Source: Alphaproteobacteria bacterium (GTDB lineage: Bacteria > Pseudomonadota > Alphaproteobacteria > Micropepsales > Micropepsaceae). From it: DNA of 50,962 nucleotides. The DNA is taken from the NCBI GenBank assembly GCA_016792565.1, contig JAEUMK010000023.1, positions 1 through 50,962 of the forward strand, in the 5' to 3' direction. The notes under the pieces are model-generated. The model made no database searches. It had not been told where the DNA came from and saw only the letters and a program-made list of their open reading frames with translations. Positions 16,651 through 25,787 of this stretch are shown in pieces (position 1 is the first letter of the stretch; each line of letters opens with the position of its first letter). The position numbers and the translations under genes were made by a program.

Positions 16651-17856
16651 TCAGAGCGGGTCGGTGTCGAGGCCGAAGAGGCGCTTGTGCTCGATGAGGG
16701 CGAAGCGGTCGGTCATGCCGGCGATGTAGTCGGAGACGACGCGGCCGGTCGCCGTGGAGCGCGGGCCATCGGTGATGTTGCGCCATTCGTCGGGCATCAG
16801 GCGCGGCTCGTTGATGAAGGCCTCGAACAGCTCGCGCACCACGCGGTGGGCCTTGCCGACCATGCGCATGACCCGCCAGTGGCGGTACATGTTCAGGAAC
16901 AGGAAGTCCTTGAGCGTTCGCATCGAGCGGTCCATCTCCGGCGTGAAGGCGGCGAGCGGCCGGCCGAGGGCGCGCACGTCCTCCACCGAGGCGACGCCGC
17001 TCTCGATCGCCCGGCGGCGGGTCTCGCCGATCAGATCCTCGATCATCAGGCCGATGAGATCGCGCACCGCCTCGTGCGCCAGGCGGCTGCGCTCGACGCC
17101 CGGCCAGCGTTCCTCGACCTTGCGGAAGGCCTCGCCCACCATCGGCAGCGACATCAGGTCGTCGATGGTGAAGAGACCGGCGCGCAAGCCGTCGTCGATG
17201 TCGTGGTTGTTGTAGGCGATGTCGTCGCTGAGCGCGGCGATCTGCGCCTCCGGTCCGGCATAGGTGCCGAGCTCCAGCGGATGGATGGCGTCGTAGCCGG
17301 CGATCGCCTCGGGCAACGGATCGTTGTCCAGGCGGGGAATGAGCGGCCCGTTGTGCTTGGCGATGCCTTCCAGCGTCTCCCAGGTCAGGTTGAGGCCGTC
17401 GAAGGCCGGGTAGCGAGCCTCAAGCCTGGTCACCAGGCGGATCGCATGGGCGTTATGGTCGAAGCCGCCATAGGGCTTCATGCACCCGGCGAGCGCATCC
17501 TCGCCCGCATGGCCAAAGCAGGTGTGGCCGAGATCGTGCGCGAGGGCGAGCGCCTCGGCCAGGTCCTCGTCGAGGCCGAGGACGCGCGAGATCGAGCGGG
17601 CGATCTGCGCGACTTCGAGCGAATGGGTGAGCCGCGTCCGGTAGTAGTCGCCCTCGTGATAGACGAAGACCTGGGTCTTGTGCTTCAGGCGGCGGAAGGC
17701 CCCGCAATGGATGATCCGGTCGCGGTCGCGCTGGAGCGGGGTGCGGGTTCGGCTTTCGGCCTCGGGATGGAGGCGGCCGCGGGTGGCGGCGGCCTTGGTC
17801 GCCCATGGGGCGAGGCCGTCCGGGGTGTCGAACTCGGTGACTGACGGCCGCGCCAT
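16651..17856 (-). CDS. dgt: deoxyguanosinetriphosphate triphosphohydrolase-like protein
   Basis: A 401-residue HD-domain enzyme that splits dNTPs into deoxynucleoside and triphosphate. The metal-binding residues are visible in RTRLTHSLEVAQIARSI (His) and ALAHDLGHTCFGHAGEDAL (HD), with SDDIAYNNHDIDDGLRAG supplying the later Asp. FRRLKHKTQVF near residue 55 is also typical. The length matches the short bacterial type-2 form. It is divergent from erpA with an 84-base gap. In Alphaproteobacteria argS usually follows it; here repeats follow. Confidence 0.94.
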   Translation of the reverse strand: MARPSVTEFDTPDGLAPWATKAAATRGRLHPEAESRTRTPLQRDRDRIIHCGAFRRLKHKTQVFVYHEGDYYRTRLTHSLEVAQIARSISRVLGLDEDLAEALALAHDLGHTCFGHAGEDALAGCMKPYGGFDHNAHAIRLVTRLEARYPAFDGLNLTWETLEGIAKHNGPLIPRLDNDPLPEAIAGYDAIHPLELGTYAGPEAQIAALSDDIAYNNHDIDDGLRAGLFTIDDLMSLPMVGEAFRKVEERWPGVERSRLAHEAVRDLIGLMIEDLIGETRRRAIESGVASVEDVRALGRPLAAFTPEMDRSMRTLKDFLFLNMYRHWRVMRMVGKAHRVVRELFEAFINEPRLMPDEWRNITDGPRSTATGRVVSDYIAGMTDRFALIEHKRLFGLDTDPL

Positions 17857-17940
17857 AGGGCCCGCTCCCGTTTGAAATTCGCATTCTCAAGCCCCACTCT
17901 ATACAGGTCCGTCTGCGAGAAGATGAAGGGCTGCCACGCC

Positions 17941-18285
17941 ATGACGACCCAAACTGCCGCCCTGCCCGTCACGATTTCCCAGAGCGCCGCCCGGCGCGTC
18001 GCCGAGATCCTGGCCCGCGAAGCGCCCGGCACGATGCTGCGGGTGGCGGTCAACGGCGGCGGCTGCCAGGGATTTTCCTACGACTACAGCTTCACGGCCG
18101 AGCGCGCGGCGGACGATTTCGAGCTGCGCGAGGGCGGCGCGGTCGTGCTGATCGATCCGATGTCGGCGGAGTATCTGGCCGGGTCGGTGCTGGACTGGGT
18201 GGACGAGCTGATTGGCGCGTCGTTCCAGATCCGCAACCCCAACGCGAAATCCTCCTGCGGCTGCGGAACGTCGTTCTCGCTGTAG
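17941..18285 (+). CDS. erpA: A-type iron-sulfur cluster carrier (ErpA/HesB family)
   Basis: A 114-residue protein that passes Fe-S clusters to target enzymes. The three cluster cysteines are present: NGGGCQGFSYDY and the C-terminal SSCGCGTSF (CxC). The start ATG at 17941 gives the usual length; another in-frame ATG six codons earlier (17923) has a closer GAGAAG and cannot be excluded. It is divergent from dgt and is followed 77 bases later by a small secreted protein and xth on the same strand. Confidence 0.92.
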   Translation: MTTQTAALPVTISQSAARRVAEILAREAPGTMLRVAVNGGGCQGFSYDYSFTAERAADDFELREGGAVVLIDPMSAEYLAGSVLDWVDELIGASFQIRNPNAKSSCGCGTSFSL

Positions 18286-18362
18286 GAGCTGCGAAGGGAC
18301 AGCGTTTGCAGACAGGGCGAAGCGCGCTAGGAGTCCCCCGGCTCAATCCTGGGAGGGGTTCC

Positions 18363-18731
18363 ATGCGTTACGTCGTTCTTTCTGCGCTTTGCGCCGTTCT
18401 GTCCGGCGCGGCATCCGCCGAATTCTATCGCAGCCCGTCCGTCGAGGCCTGCCATGAGGCCGTCGTCGCCAGCCTGGCGACCAACACGACCTACGACGCC
18501 TTCATTCCGACCGAGTTCCTGGACGATGCCCGCATCCTGCGCTGGGAGGCGCCCTACAGCGACGCCGACAAGACCGAGGTCGCCACCATCGTGCTGCTGG
18601 AAGGCAAGGCGCGGCTGCTCGCCGACCGCTCGAAATCGGAGGACGTGACCGCGAAATGCGGCCTCACCGACGACAAGGTGATCGCCTCCGACATCCTCAA
18701 GGGGCACGGCCTGCCGGACGAAGCCCAGTGA
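18363..18731 (+). CDS. small secreted protein of unknown function
   Basis: A 122-residue protein beginning MRYVVLSALCAVLSGAASAEF, a clear signal peptide with cleavage expected after ASA. The mature part is charged and has two cysteines (in VEACHEAV and AKCGLTDD), which may form a disulfide in the periplasm. GGGAGG lies about nine bases upstream of the ATG. Its TGA overlaps the GTG start of xth (GTGA), so it is translated together with xth. I do not recognise a family. Confidence 0.72.
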   Translation: MRYVVLSALCAVLSGAASAEFYRSPSVEACHEAVVASLATNTTYDAFIPTEFLDDARILRWEAPYSDADKTEVATIVLLEGKARLLADRSKSEDVTAKCGLTDDKVIASDILKGHGLPDEAQ

Positions 18732-19510
18732 AGATCGCCACCTGGAACGTCAATTCGGTCAAGGCGCGGCTCGATTCCGTGCTGACCTGGATGAAGCAGG
18801 CCGAAGCGGACGTCGCGGGGTTCCAGGAGATCAAGTGCATCGACGACGCCTTCCCGCGCTTCGAGTTCGAGGCGATGGGCTACAATGTCGAGACGCACGG
18901 GCAGAAGACCTATAACGGCGTCGCGCTGCTCTCGAAGCATCCGATCGAGGACGTGGTGCGCGGCCTGCCCGGCTTCGCGGACGAGCAGGCGCGCTACATC
19001 GAGGCGCTGATCGCCCCCAGGGGCCAGGCAGCGGTGCGCGTCGCCTGCCTCTATCTGCCCAACGGCAATCCCGCGCCGGGCGACAAGTACGACTACAAGC
19101 TCGCCTGGATGGAGGCCTTGCAGGCGCGGGTGGCGCATCTGCTGAGGCTGGAGGAGCGGCTGGTGGTGATGGGCGACTACAATGTCATCCCGACGCCGGA
19201 CGACGTCCACGACCCCGCCGCCTGGGCCAAGGACGCGCTGTTCCTGCCGGCGAGCCGGGCAGCGTTGCGCAAGCTCGTCCATCTGGGGCTGACGGACGCG
19301 GTGCGCGCCTGCAACCGGCAACCGCATCAATACACGTTCTGGGACTATCAGGGCGGCGCCTGGCCCAAGAACAACGGCATCCGCATCGACCACATCCTGC
19401 TCTCGCCCCAGGCCGCCGACCGCCTGGAGGAGGCCGGGATCGACCGCCACGTGCGCGGCTGGGACAAGGCGTCCGACCACGTTCCCGTCTGGTGCCGCCT
19501 CTCCGGGTAA
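18728..19510 (+). CDS. xth: exodeoxyribonuclease III (AP endonuclease)
   Basis: A 260-residue DNA repair nuclease that cuts at abasic sites. The exonuclease-endonuclease-phosphatase motifs are all present: KIATWNVNSVKARL at the start, FQEIKC (catalytic Glu), GDYNVIPTPDDV, KNNGIRIDHILLSP and SDHVPVW (catalytic Asp-His). The start is GTG at 18728, overlapping the preceding stop; the enzyme motif begins directly after it, which rules out the longer open frame upstream. Confidence 0.96.
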   Translation: MKIATWNVNSVKARLDSVLTWMKQAEADVAGFQEIKCIDDAFPRFEFEAMGYNVETHGQKTYNGVALLSKHPIEDVVRGLPGFADEQARYIEALIAPRGQAAVRVACLYLPNGNPAPGDKYDYKLAWMEALQARVAHLLRLEERLVVMGDYNVIPTPDDVHDPAAWAKDALFLPASRAALRKLVHLGLTDAVRACNRQPHQYTFWDYQGGAWPKNNGIRIDHILLSPQAADRLEEAGIDRHVRGWDKASDHVPVWCRLSG

Positions 19511-19602
19511 GCCGGGGGCGATATGTCGCTGGCGGCGGGCATGACCCTTCCCCCGCCCTGTGACAGCGTGGCCGCCGGATTCAACCAGACCGGGGTTTCA
19601 CC

Positions 19603-21663
19603 ATGTTCACGATCCGCCGACTGAGCGCGCGCCTGGCAGGCGGCGCCACCGCGCTGGCGCTGCTCAGCCTCTCGGCCGCGGCGGCCGAACTGCAATTGAA
19701 GCGCGTGATGCTGTCGGCCGGCGGCGTCGGCTATTTCGAGTATCAGGCCGAGGTCGATGGCTGGGAGACGCTGGACGTGCCGGTGCGCCTCGACCAGGTC
19801 GATGACGTGCTGAAAAGCGCGGTCATCTTCGACGATGCCGGCGGCAGCGGGACGATCGAGCTGCAGGGCCGCGATTCACTGACCGAGATCTTCCGCACCA
19901 TGCCGATCGGCCCCGAGGCGTTCTCCTCGCCCGGCGCGCTCTACAGCGCCCTGCAGGGCGAGGAAGTGTCGGTCTCCGAGCCGCTGAGCGCCCAGGGCAA
20001 GATCGTCTCGGTGGTCGAAGAGGCGGCCTGGAAGGACGGCGTGGCGGTGACGCGCCACCGCATGTCGCTGATGACCGAGAACGGTCTCGTCCAGTTCGTG
20101 CTGGAGGACGCCCGCGACATCGCCTTCACGAACGAGGCGCTGAACGCCAAGGTGAACGACGCGCTGAGCGCGCTCGCCGCGAACCGCCAGCGCGAACTGC
20201 GGACGCTGAAGATCACGGCGCGCGGCGACGGCAGCCGCACTGTCACGGTCGGCTTCGTCATCGAGGCGCCGCTGTGGAAGACGTCCTACCGGCTGGTCAC
20301 CGCCGCCGACGGCAAGGCGCGGATGCAGGGCTGGGCGATCATCGAGAACGCCAGCGGCACGGACTGGACCGATGTCGAACTGACGCTGGTCAGCGGCAAC
20401 CCGGTGACCTTCCGCCAGGCGCTTTACGACAAGTACTATGTCGACCGGCCTTCGGTGCCGGTCGAGGTGCTGGGCCGCGTGACGCCGCGCCGCGACGACG
20501 GCAGCACCGGCGGCGAGGAGACGGACTACTACAAGAACGGCCAGGGATCGCCGATCGAGCCGGCGCCCCCACCAGCGCCGGCGCCGGCGACCCGTGCGCC
20601 GGCTCCTCTGGAGGAAAGCGCCGAGACCGAGGACATCGTCGTCACCGGCTCGACGATATCGGGAAAGCCGGGACAGGTCGCGGCGGAAAGCACCGAGGCG
20701 GCGACGTCGGTCATCTTCACGCTGTCGAACGCCGTGACGGCCGGGTCAGGACAGTCGCTGACGGTCCCCATCCTCGACCGCGAGATTCCGGCGCAGATGA
20801 TCTCGTTCTTCCAGCCCTATACCCATCCGACGCATCCCCTGTCGGCGGTGAAGCTGACCAACGAGACCGGAACGGGATTGCCGCCCGGCATCACAACGCT
20901 GTTCGATACATCGAGCGGGCGCACGGTGTTCGCGGGCGATGCGATCCTCAGCGTGCTCCCGGTCGGCGAGGACCGCATCCTCTCCTATGCCGTCGACCAG
21001 AAGGTGCGGATCGACCAGAGCGAGGCGCAGGAGAGCACGTTGAGCGGCGCAAAGCTGACCAACGGCGTGCTGGAGACCCAGACGGTGCAGCGGGTGACCA
21101 ATAGCTACACCGTCCAGGGCGCCGCGAACGAGGACCGCACGGTGCTGATCGAAACCCCGCGTTACGACTGGGAGCTGAAATCGCACGACCTGGCGACCAC
21201 CGAGACGACGGGCGCCTATCTGCGCATTCCGGTGTTCGTCGGGGCGGGCAAGACCGAGACGCTGAACGTGGTGTGGGAGCAGGTCGCCTCGTCATCGGCT
21301 GAGGCGATCGACCTCGACGAAAACGCCATCGCCTACTACGCCAGCGCCGACGGCAAGCTGCCCGATCCGATCCGCGCCGCCTTCGCGCGGATGGGCGAAT
21401 TGAAGGCCGAGGTCTCGCGGATCGACGCCGCCATCGAGCAGGCCACGGCCGAACGTACGCGAATCTACGAGGAGCAGGAGCGCATCAGGGCCAACCTGGA
21501 GGCGGTGCCGGAGGGCAGCGATCTGCAACGGCGTTATCTCGCCACGCTGGCGGCGCAGGAAGACCGCCTCGCGGCGCTTGAGGGCGAGATGGTTCGGCTG
21601 ACCGGCGAGCGCGCGGCGGCCGAGGAGACGCTGCGGGCCTATGTCATGAGCATCAATCTCTAG
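19603..21663 (+). CDS. secreted DUF4139 domain protein (MuiA-related)
   Basis: A 686-residue exported protein. A signal peptide (LAGGATALALLSLSAAAA) is followed by an N-terminal region, a DUF4139 beta-rich domain with APLWKTSYRLVTAADGKARMQGWAIIENASGTDW, and a C-terminal helical coiled coil (LKAEVSRIDAAIEQATAERTRIYEEQERIRANLEAVPEG). A linker of Pro/Ala repeats near residues 325-340 leads into EDIVVTGS (343-350), a motif otherwise familiar from TonB-dependent receptors. DUF4139 proteins have no settled function. The start ATG at 19603 is followed at once by the signal peptide. The EthD gene follows 17 bases later. Confidence 0.82.
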   Translation: MFTIRRLSARLAGGATALALLSLSAAAAELQLKRVMLSAGGVGYFEYQAEVDGWETLDVPVRLDQVDDVLKSAVIFDDAGGSGTIELQGRDSLTEIFRTMPIGPEAFSSPGALYSALQGEEVSVSEPLSAQGKIVSVVEEAAWKDGVAVTRHRMSLMTENGLVQFVLEDARDIAFTNEALNAKVNDALSALAANRQRELRTLKITARGDGSRTVTVGFVIEAPLWKTSYRLVTAADGKARMQGWAIIENASGTDWTDVELTLVSGNPVTFRQALYDKYYVDRPSVPVEVLGRVTPRRDDGSTGGEETDYYKNGQGSPIEPAPPPAPAPATRAPAPLEESAETEDIVVTGSTISGKPGQVAAESTEAATSVIFTLSNAVTAGSGQSLTVPILDREIPAQMISFFQPYTHPTHPLSAVKLTNETGTGLPPGITTLFDTSSGRTVFAGDAILSVLPVGEDRILSYAVDQKVRIDQSEAQESTLSGAKLTNGVLETQTVQRVTNSYTVQGAANEDRTVLIETPRYDWELKSHDLATTETTGAYLRIPVFVGAGKTETLNVVWEQVASSSAEAIDLDENAIAYYASADGKLPDPIRAAFARMGELKAEVSRIDAAIEQATAERTRIYEEQERIRANLEAVPEGSDLQRRYLATLAAQEDRLAALEGEMVRLTGERAAAEETLRAYVMSINL

Positions 21664-21680
21664 AGGAGCCGGGTGAGAGA

Positions 21681-22046
21681 ATGATCAAGCTGACCTTCTG
21701 TCTCGTGCGGCTGCCGCACCTGACGCGCGAGGCCTTCCAGGACTACTGGTTCAACACGCACGGGCCGCTGGTGCGCAGCGTCAAGGACGTGCTGCGCATC
21801 CGCCGCTATGTCCAGCTTCACTCCCTCGATCCGGAGATCAGCAAGGGCGCACGGGCCTCGCGCGGCGGGCCGGAGCAATACGACGGCGTCGCCGAACTGT
21901 GGTGGGACAGCTTCGAGGACATGGCGCCGGGCGGCGACCAGGCGGCGGCCGACGCCGCCCTGATGCTGCTGGAGGACGAGAAGCGTTTCATCGACCTCTC
22001 GCGCTCGCCGCTGTGGTGGGGCGAGGAGAAGACGATCATCGGGTAG
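21681..22046 (+). CDS. EthD-like dimeric alpha-beta barrel protein
   Basis: A 121-residue protein of the EthD fold. Typical features are MIKLTFCLVRLPHLTREAFQDYWFNTHGPLVRS at the N-terminus, with the usual YW..HGP pattern, and VAELWWDSFEDM later. Members sit beside monooxygenases and help in degradation of ethers or polyketide-like compounds, but often their reaction is unknown. GAGGAG precedes the start. It shares a strand with the DUF4139 gene and converges with the flavin monooxygenase gene across a strong hairpin. Confidence 0.8.
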   Translation: MIKLTFCLVRLPHLTREAFQDYWFNTHGPLVRSVKDVLRIRRYVQLHSLDPEISKGARASRGGPEQYDGVAELWWDSFEDMAPGGDQAAADAALMLLEDEKRFIDLSRSPLWWGEEKTIIG

Positions 22047-22058
22047 GCCCCGAACAGA

Positions 22059-22087
22059 CTCATGGCCGGGGGCGACCCGGCCATGAG
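22059..22087. terminator. bidirectional terminator-like hairpin
   Basis: A perfect 12-bp stem (22059-22070 with 22076-22087) and five-base loop lie between two convergent genes that end at 22046 and 22112. No strong T tract follows on either side, though TCTGTTC follows on the minus strand. Its central position and strength fit a shared terminator. Confidence 0.6.
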
Positions 22088-22111
22088 GCGCATCGGCCGG
22101 GGAACCCGGTC

Positions 22112-23614
22112 CTATTTGTAGACGAACTCCTTGCCGTCGAGATCGATCGCCGGCAGCGACTTGGTCTCGGCCCAGTAGTCCTGGGTGTGCGCCCACTCGG
22201 GCTTGTCGCCGCGCTTGGGCAGGAGATGCATCGAGCGCATCAGATAGCCAGGATTGAAGTTTTCCGGGTCCATCCAGGGCAGCAGCGGCATGTCCTTGTC
22301 TTCCGGCCTCAGCGCGACCTCGACCCGCCTGGCGCCCTTCGCGTCCATGTGCTGGAGCAGGCGGCAGACGAAATCGCCGATCAGGTCGGCGCGAAGCGTC
22401 CAGCTGGCGCGGAAATAGCCGAAGATCCACACCATGTTCGGCACGCCGGTGAACATCATGCCGCGATAGGTCACGGTGTTCGCGAAGTCGAGCGGCTTGC
22501 CGTCGATGGTGAAGGCGATGTCGCCCAGCACCGACAGGTTGAAGCCGGTCGCGGTGATGATGATGTCGGCCTCAAGCTCCTTGCCGGATTTCAGCAGGAT
22601 GCCCTTCGCGGTGAAGCGGTCGATCTCGTCGGTCTCGACCGAGAGCTTGCCCTTCGCGGCGGCCTGGAAGATGTCGCCGTCGGGGACGAAGGCGATGCGC
22701 TGACGCCACGGGCGGTAGGACGGCGTGAAGTGCTTGTCCACCACCTCCTCGGGCAGGAACATCTTCACACCGGCCAGCAGTTCCTGCTTGACGGTCTCGG
22801 GTTCCTCGAACGAGCGGCGGGTGAACTCGGCCTGGTCGAACAGCACCTTGCGGCGGACGATTTCGTGGATCCAGGTCTCGTCGATCTCGAGCTGGCGCAG
22901 CGTGTTGGCGAGATCGTTCTCGTTGCGCCCGGGGATGAAATAGGTCGGCGAGCGCTGCAGCAGCGTGACATGGGCGCAGTCATCGGCCATCGCCGGGACG
23001 ATCGTCGCCGCCGTCGCGCCGGAGCCGATCACCAGGACGTTCTTGCCCTTGTAGTCGAGATCCTCGGGCCAGGTCTGCGGATGGACGATGCGGCCCTTGA
23101 AGTCCGACATGCCCTTCCATTCGGGGGTGTAACCTTCGGAATGGCGGTAGTAGCCCTGGCACATCCAGAGGAAGTTGGCGGTGAAGCGCAGATCCTCGTT
23201 GGTGTCGGTGCGGACGGCCTCGATGGTCCAGAGGTTGTCCTTGCTGGACCATTCCGCCGACACGATCTTGTGCTGGTAGCGGATGTGGGAACCGAGATCG
23301 TTCTCCTCGATCACCTCGCCCATGTAGGTGAGGATTTCCTCGGCGGTGGCGATCGGCGGGCCGACCCACGGCTTGAAGCGGTAGCCGAAGGTGTAGAGGT
23401 CGCTGTCGGAGCGGATGCCCGGATAGCGGTGCATCAGCCAGGTGCCGCCGAAGCTCTCGAGCCCTTCGAGCACGACGAAGGTCTTGCCCGGGCACTGGGT
23501 GGACAGGTGATAGGCGCCGCCCACGCCGGAAATGCCCGCACCGACGATCAGCACGTCGAAGTGCTCGGTCTTGCCGGGTGCGGATTTTGGACGGCTGGCT
23601 TCGGTGACGGTCAT
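22112..23614 (-). CDS. flavin-containing Baeyer-Villiger-type monooxygenase
   Basis: A 500-residue FAD- and NADPH-dependent monooxygenase. The FAD motif VGAGISG lies at residues 24-30, the BVMO fingerprint FKGRIVHPQTW (FxGxxxHxxxW) at 172-182, and the NADPH motif VIGSGATA at 195-202. The C-terminal half has ATGFNLSVLGDIAF. The layout matches EthA/MymA-like enzymes that insert oxygen next to ketones or oxidise sulfur compounds; the substrate cannot be told. The ATG at 23614 follows AGGA by about nine bases. The next gene, ilvD, is divergent, with an FNR/FixK-like box in the gap. An EthD-like gene converges on it. Confidence 0.9.
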   Translation of the reverse strand: MTVTEASRPKSAPGKTEHFDVLIVGAGISGVGGAYHLSTQCPGKTFVVLEGLESFGGTWLMHRYPGIRSDSDLYTFGYRFKPWVGPPIATAEEILTYMGEVIEENDLGSHIRYQHKIVSAEWSSKDNLWTIEAVRTDTNEDLRFTANFLWMCQGYYRHSEGYTPEWKGMSDFKGRIVHPQTWPEDLDYKGKNVLVIGSGATAATIVPAMADDCAHVTLLQRSPTYFIPGRNENDLANTLRQLEIDETWIHEIVRRKVLFDQAEFTRRSFEEPETVKQELLAGVKMFLPEEVVDKHFTPSYRPWRQRIAFVPDGDIFQAAAKGKLSVETDEIDRFTAKGILLKSGKELEADIIITATGFNLSVLGDIAFTIDGKPLDFANTVTYRGMMFTGVPNMVWIFGYFRASWTLRADLIGDFVCRLLQHMDAKGARRVEVALRPEDKDMPLLPWMDPENFNPGYLMRSMHLLPKRGDKPEWAHTQDYWAETKSLPAIDLDGKEFVYK

Positions 23615-23711
23615 GGCCGGCTTTCCTGATTGATGCGACCGCCGCGTCTGCCGCGTGCCGGCCGCCTGTTTCCTCGACGCGATCAACCTAGAGGCACATC
23701 GCCAGCGATCA

Positions 23712-23725
23712 TTGATCGAAGTCAA
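23712..23725. promoter_or_regulatory. FNR/FixK-family-like binding site
   Basis: TTGATCGAAGTCAA fits the FNR/FixK pattern TTGA-N6-TCAA and differs from TTGAT-N4-ATCAA at one base. It lies in the 271-base divergent gap, about 98 bases upstream of the monooxygenase start and 160 upstream of ilvD. A TTGACT (minus strand, 23720-23725) inside it could serve as a -35 box for the monooxygenase gene. I see no strong -10 box, so the direction of control is open. Confidence 0.5.
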
Positions 23726-23885
23726 AAGGATTCACGAGTGACGCTGCGTCAGCCCGGCTGCGGCGCAGGGCTCCGAATATCCCCAATGCGCGCCGGGTGG
23801 TTCCGACAGCGCCGCGGCGCTATACTATTGCGACGCGGTGCGCCCCGATTTCCCCGCGGAAACCGCCAGATATCAGGATTTCGCC

Positions 23886-25778
23886 ATGCCGCCCTATCGT
23901 TCCCGGACCTCGACCCACGGCCGCAACATGGCCGGCGCCCGCGGGCTGTGGCGTGCCACGGGGATGCGCGACAGCGATTTCGGCAAGCCGATCATCGCCA
24001 TCGCCAACTCCTTCACCCAGTTCGTGCCCGGCCATGTCCATCTGAAGGACCTCGGCCAGATGGTCGCCCGCGAGATCGAGCAGGCCGGCGGGGTCGCCAA
24101 GGAGTTCAACACGATCGCGGTCGATGACGGCATCGCGATGGGCCATGACGGCATGCTCTACTCGCTGCCCTCGCGCGAGCTGATCGCCGACAGCGTGGAG
24201 TACATGGTCAACGCCCACTGCGCCGACGCGCTGGTGTGCATCTCGAACTGCGACAAGATCACGCCCGGCATGCTGATGGCGGCCCTGCGGCTCAACATCC
24301 CCACGGTCTTCGTCTCCGGCGGACCGATGGAAGCCGGCAAGGTCGTACTCAGCACCGGCACCCGCAAGGTGGACCTGATCGACGCCATGGTCGCGGCCGC
24401 CGACGAAGCGGTCTCCGACGAGGACGTGAAGGTCATCGAACGCTCCGCCTGCCCGACCTGCGGCTCGTGCTCGGGCATGTTCACCGCGAACTCGATGAAC
24501 TGCCTGACCGAGGCGATGGGCCTCTCGCTGCCCGGCAACGGCTCGGTGTTGGCGACCCATGCCGACCGCAGGGAGCTGTTCCTGGAAGCCGGGCGCACGG
24601 CCGTCAGGCTGGCCAAGCGCTTTTACGAGGGCGACGACGCCTCGGTGCTGCCGCGCTCGATCGCCAGCTTCGCCGGCTTCGAAAACGCCATGACGGTCGA
24701 TATCGCGATGGGCGGGTCGACCAACACGGTGCTGCACCTGCTCGCCGCCGCACACGAGGCCGGGGTGGACTTCACCATGGCCGACATCGACCGGCTGTCG
24801 CGGCGGGTACCGTGCCTCTGCAAGGTCGCGCCCAACAAGGCCGACGTCCACATGGAGGACGTCCACCGGGCGGGCGGCATCATGGCGATCATGGGGGAAC
24901 TCGACCGCGCCGGACTGCTGCACCGCGACCTGCCGACCGTGCACAGCGCGACGCTCGCCGAGGCGCTGGATCGCTGGGACATCGCCCGCGCGCCTTCCGA
25001 GGCGGTCCGGACCTTCTACCGCGCGGCGCCGGGCGGCGTGCCGACCCAGACCGCGTTCAGCCAGGATCGCCGCTACGACGACCTCGACACCGACCGGGCG
25101 GGCGGCGTGGTGCGCGCCGTGGCGCACGCCTTCAGCGCCGATGGCGGCATCGCCGTGCTGTTCGGCAACCTCGCCGAGGACGGCTGCATCGTGAAGACGG
25201 CGGGCGTCGATGAGAGCATCCTGACATTCGCCGGTCCGGCCCGCGTCTATGAGAGCCAGGACGCGGCCGTGTCGGGCATCCTGACGGGCGAGGTGAAGGC
25301 CGGCGACGTGGTGGTGATCCGCTACGAGGGGCCGAAGGGCGGTCCCGGCATGCAGGAGATGCTCTATCCGACGAGCTATCTGAAATCGAAGGGCCTGGGG
25401 AAAGCCTGCGCCCTCATCACCGACGGTCGCTTCTCGGGCGGCACGTCGGGCCTGTCGATCGGCCACGCCTCGCCGGAAGCCGCCGAGGGCGGCGCGATCG
25501 GCCTGGTCGAGACCGGCGACCGGATCGAAATCGACATTCCCGCCCGCTCGATCCGCCTGGCCGTGACGGACGCCGAACTGGAGCGCCGGCGCGCGAGGAT
25601 GGAGGCGCAGGGCGAGACCGCCTGGCAGCCGCCGGTGCGGCCGCGCCGGGTTTCGCCGGCATTGCAGGCCTATGCCGCGATGACGACCAGCGCGGCGCGC
25701 GGCGCGGTGCGCGACGTCACCCAGCTGCGCCGCGCGGCGCGGCCGGCCAAGCGCCCCACCGCCGAGGCGGCGGAGTAA
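23886..25778 (+). CDS. ilvD: dihydroxy-acid dehydratase
   Basis: A 630-residue Fe-S enzyme of valine, isoleucine and pantothenate synthesis, converting 2,3-dihydroxy acids to 2-keto acids. Cluster cysteines are visible in [13 protein letters not shown] and [19 protein letters not shown], and the C-terminal part has [26 protein letters not shown]. Length is close to the E. coli enzyme (616). The ATG at 23886 is preceded by AGGA at seven bases; the protein begins [26 protein letters not shown] as usual. Two in-frame upstream codons would add 16 residues without homology. It is not in an operon with other ilv genes here. Confidence 0.97.
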   Translation: MPPYRSRTSTHGRNMAGARGLWRATGMRDSDFGKPIIAIANSFTQFVPGHVHLKDLGQMVAREIEQAGGVAKEFNTIAVDDGIAMGHDGMLYSLPSRELIADSVEYMVNAHCADALVCISNCDKITPGMLMAALRLNIPTVFVSGGPMEAGKVVLSTGTRKVDLIDAMVAAADEAVSDEDVKVIERSACPTCGSCSGMFTANSMNCLTEAMGLSLPGNGSVLATHADRRELFLEAGRTAVRLAKRFYEGDDASVLPRSIASFAGFENAMTVDIAMGGSTNTVLHLLAAAHEAGVDFTMADIDRLSRRVPCLCKVAPNKADVHMEDVHRAGGIMAIMGELDRAGLLHRDLPTVHSATLAEALDRWDIARAPSEAVRTFYRAAPGGVPTQTAFSQDRRYDDLDTDRAGGVVRAVAHAFSADGGIAVLFGNLAEDGCIVKTAGVDESILTFAGPARVYESQDAAVSGILTGEVKAGDVVVIRYEGPKGGPGMQEMLYPTSYLKSKGLGKACALITDGRFSGGTSGLSIGHASPEAAEGGAIGLVETGDRIEIDIPARSIRLAVTDAELERRRARMEAQGETAWQPPVRPRRVSPALQAYAAMTTSAARGAVRDVTQLRRAARPAKRPTAEAAE

Positions 25779-25787
25779 AGGCGCGTC

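Noticed and set aside
23615-23885. Leader peptide or attenuator for ilvD
   Set aside because: No short frame rich in Ile, Val or Leu codons and no terminator/antiterminator pair was seen before ilvD.
23820-25466. 548-codon open frame opposite ilvD
   Set aside because: ilvD has all Fe-S and catalytic motifs on the plus strand; the other frame is rich in Arg, Gly, Asp and His only.
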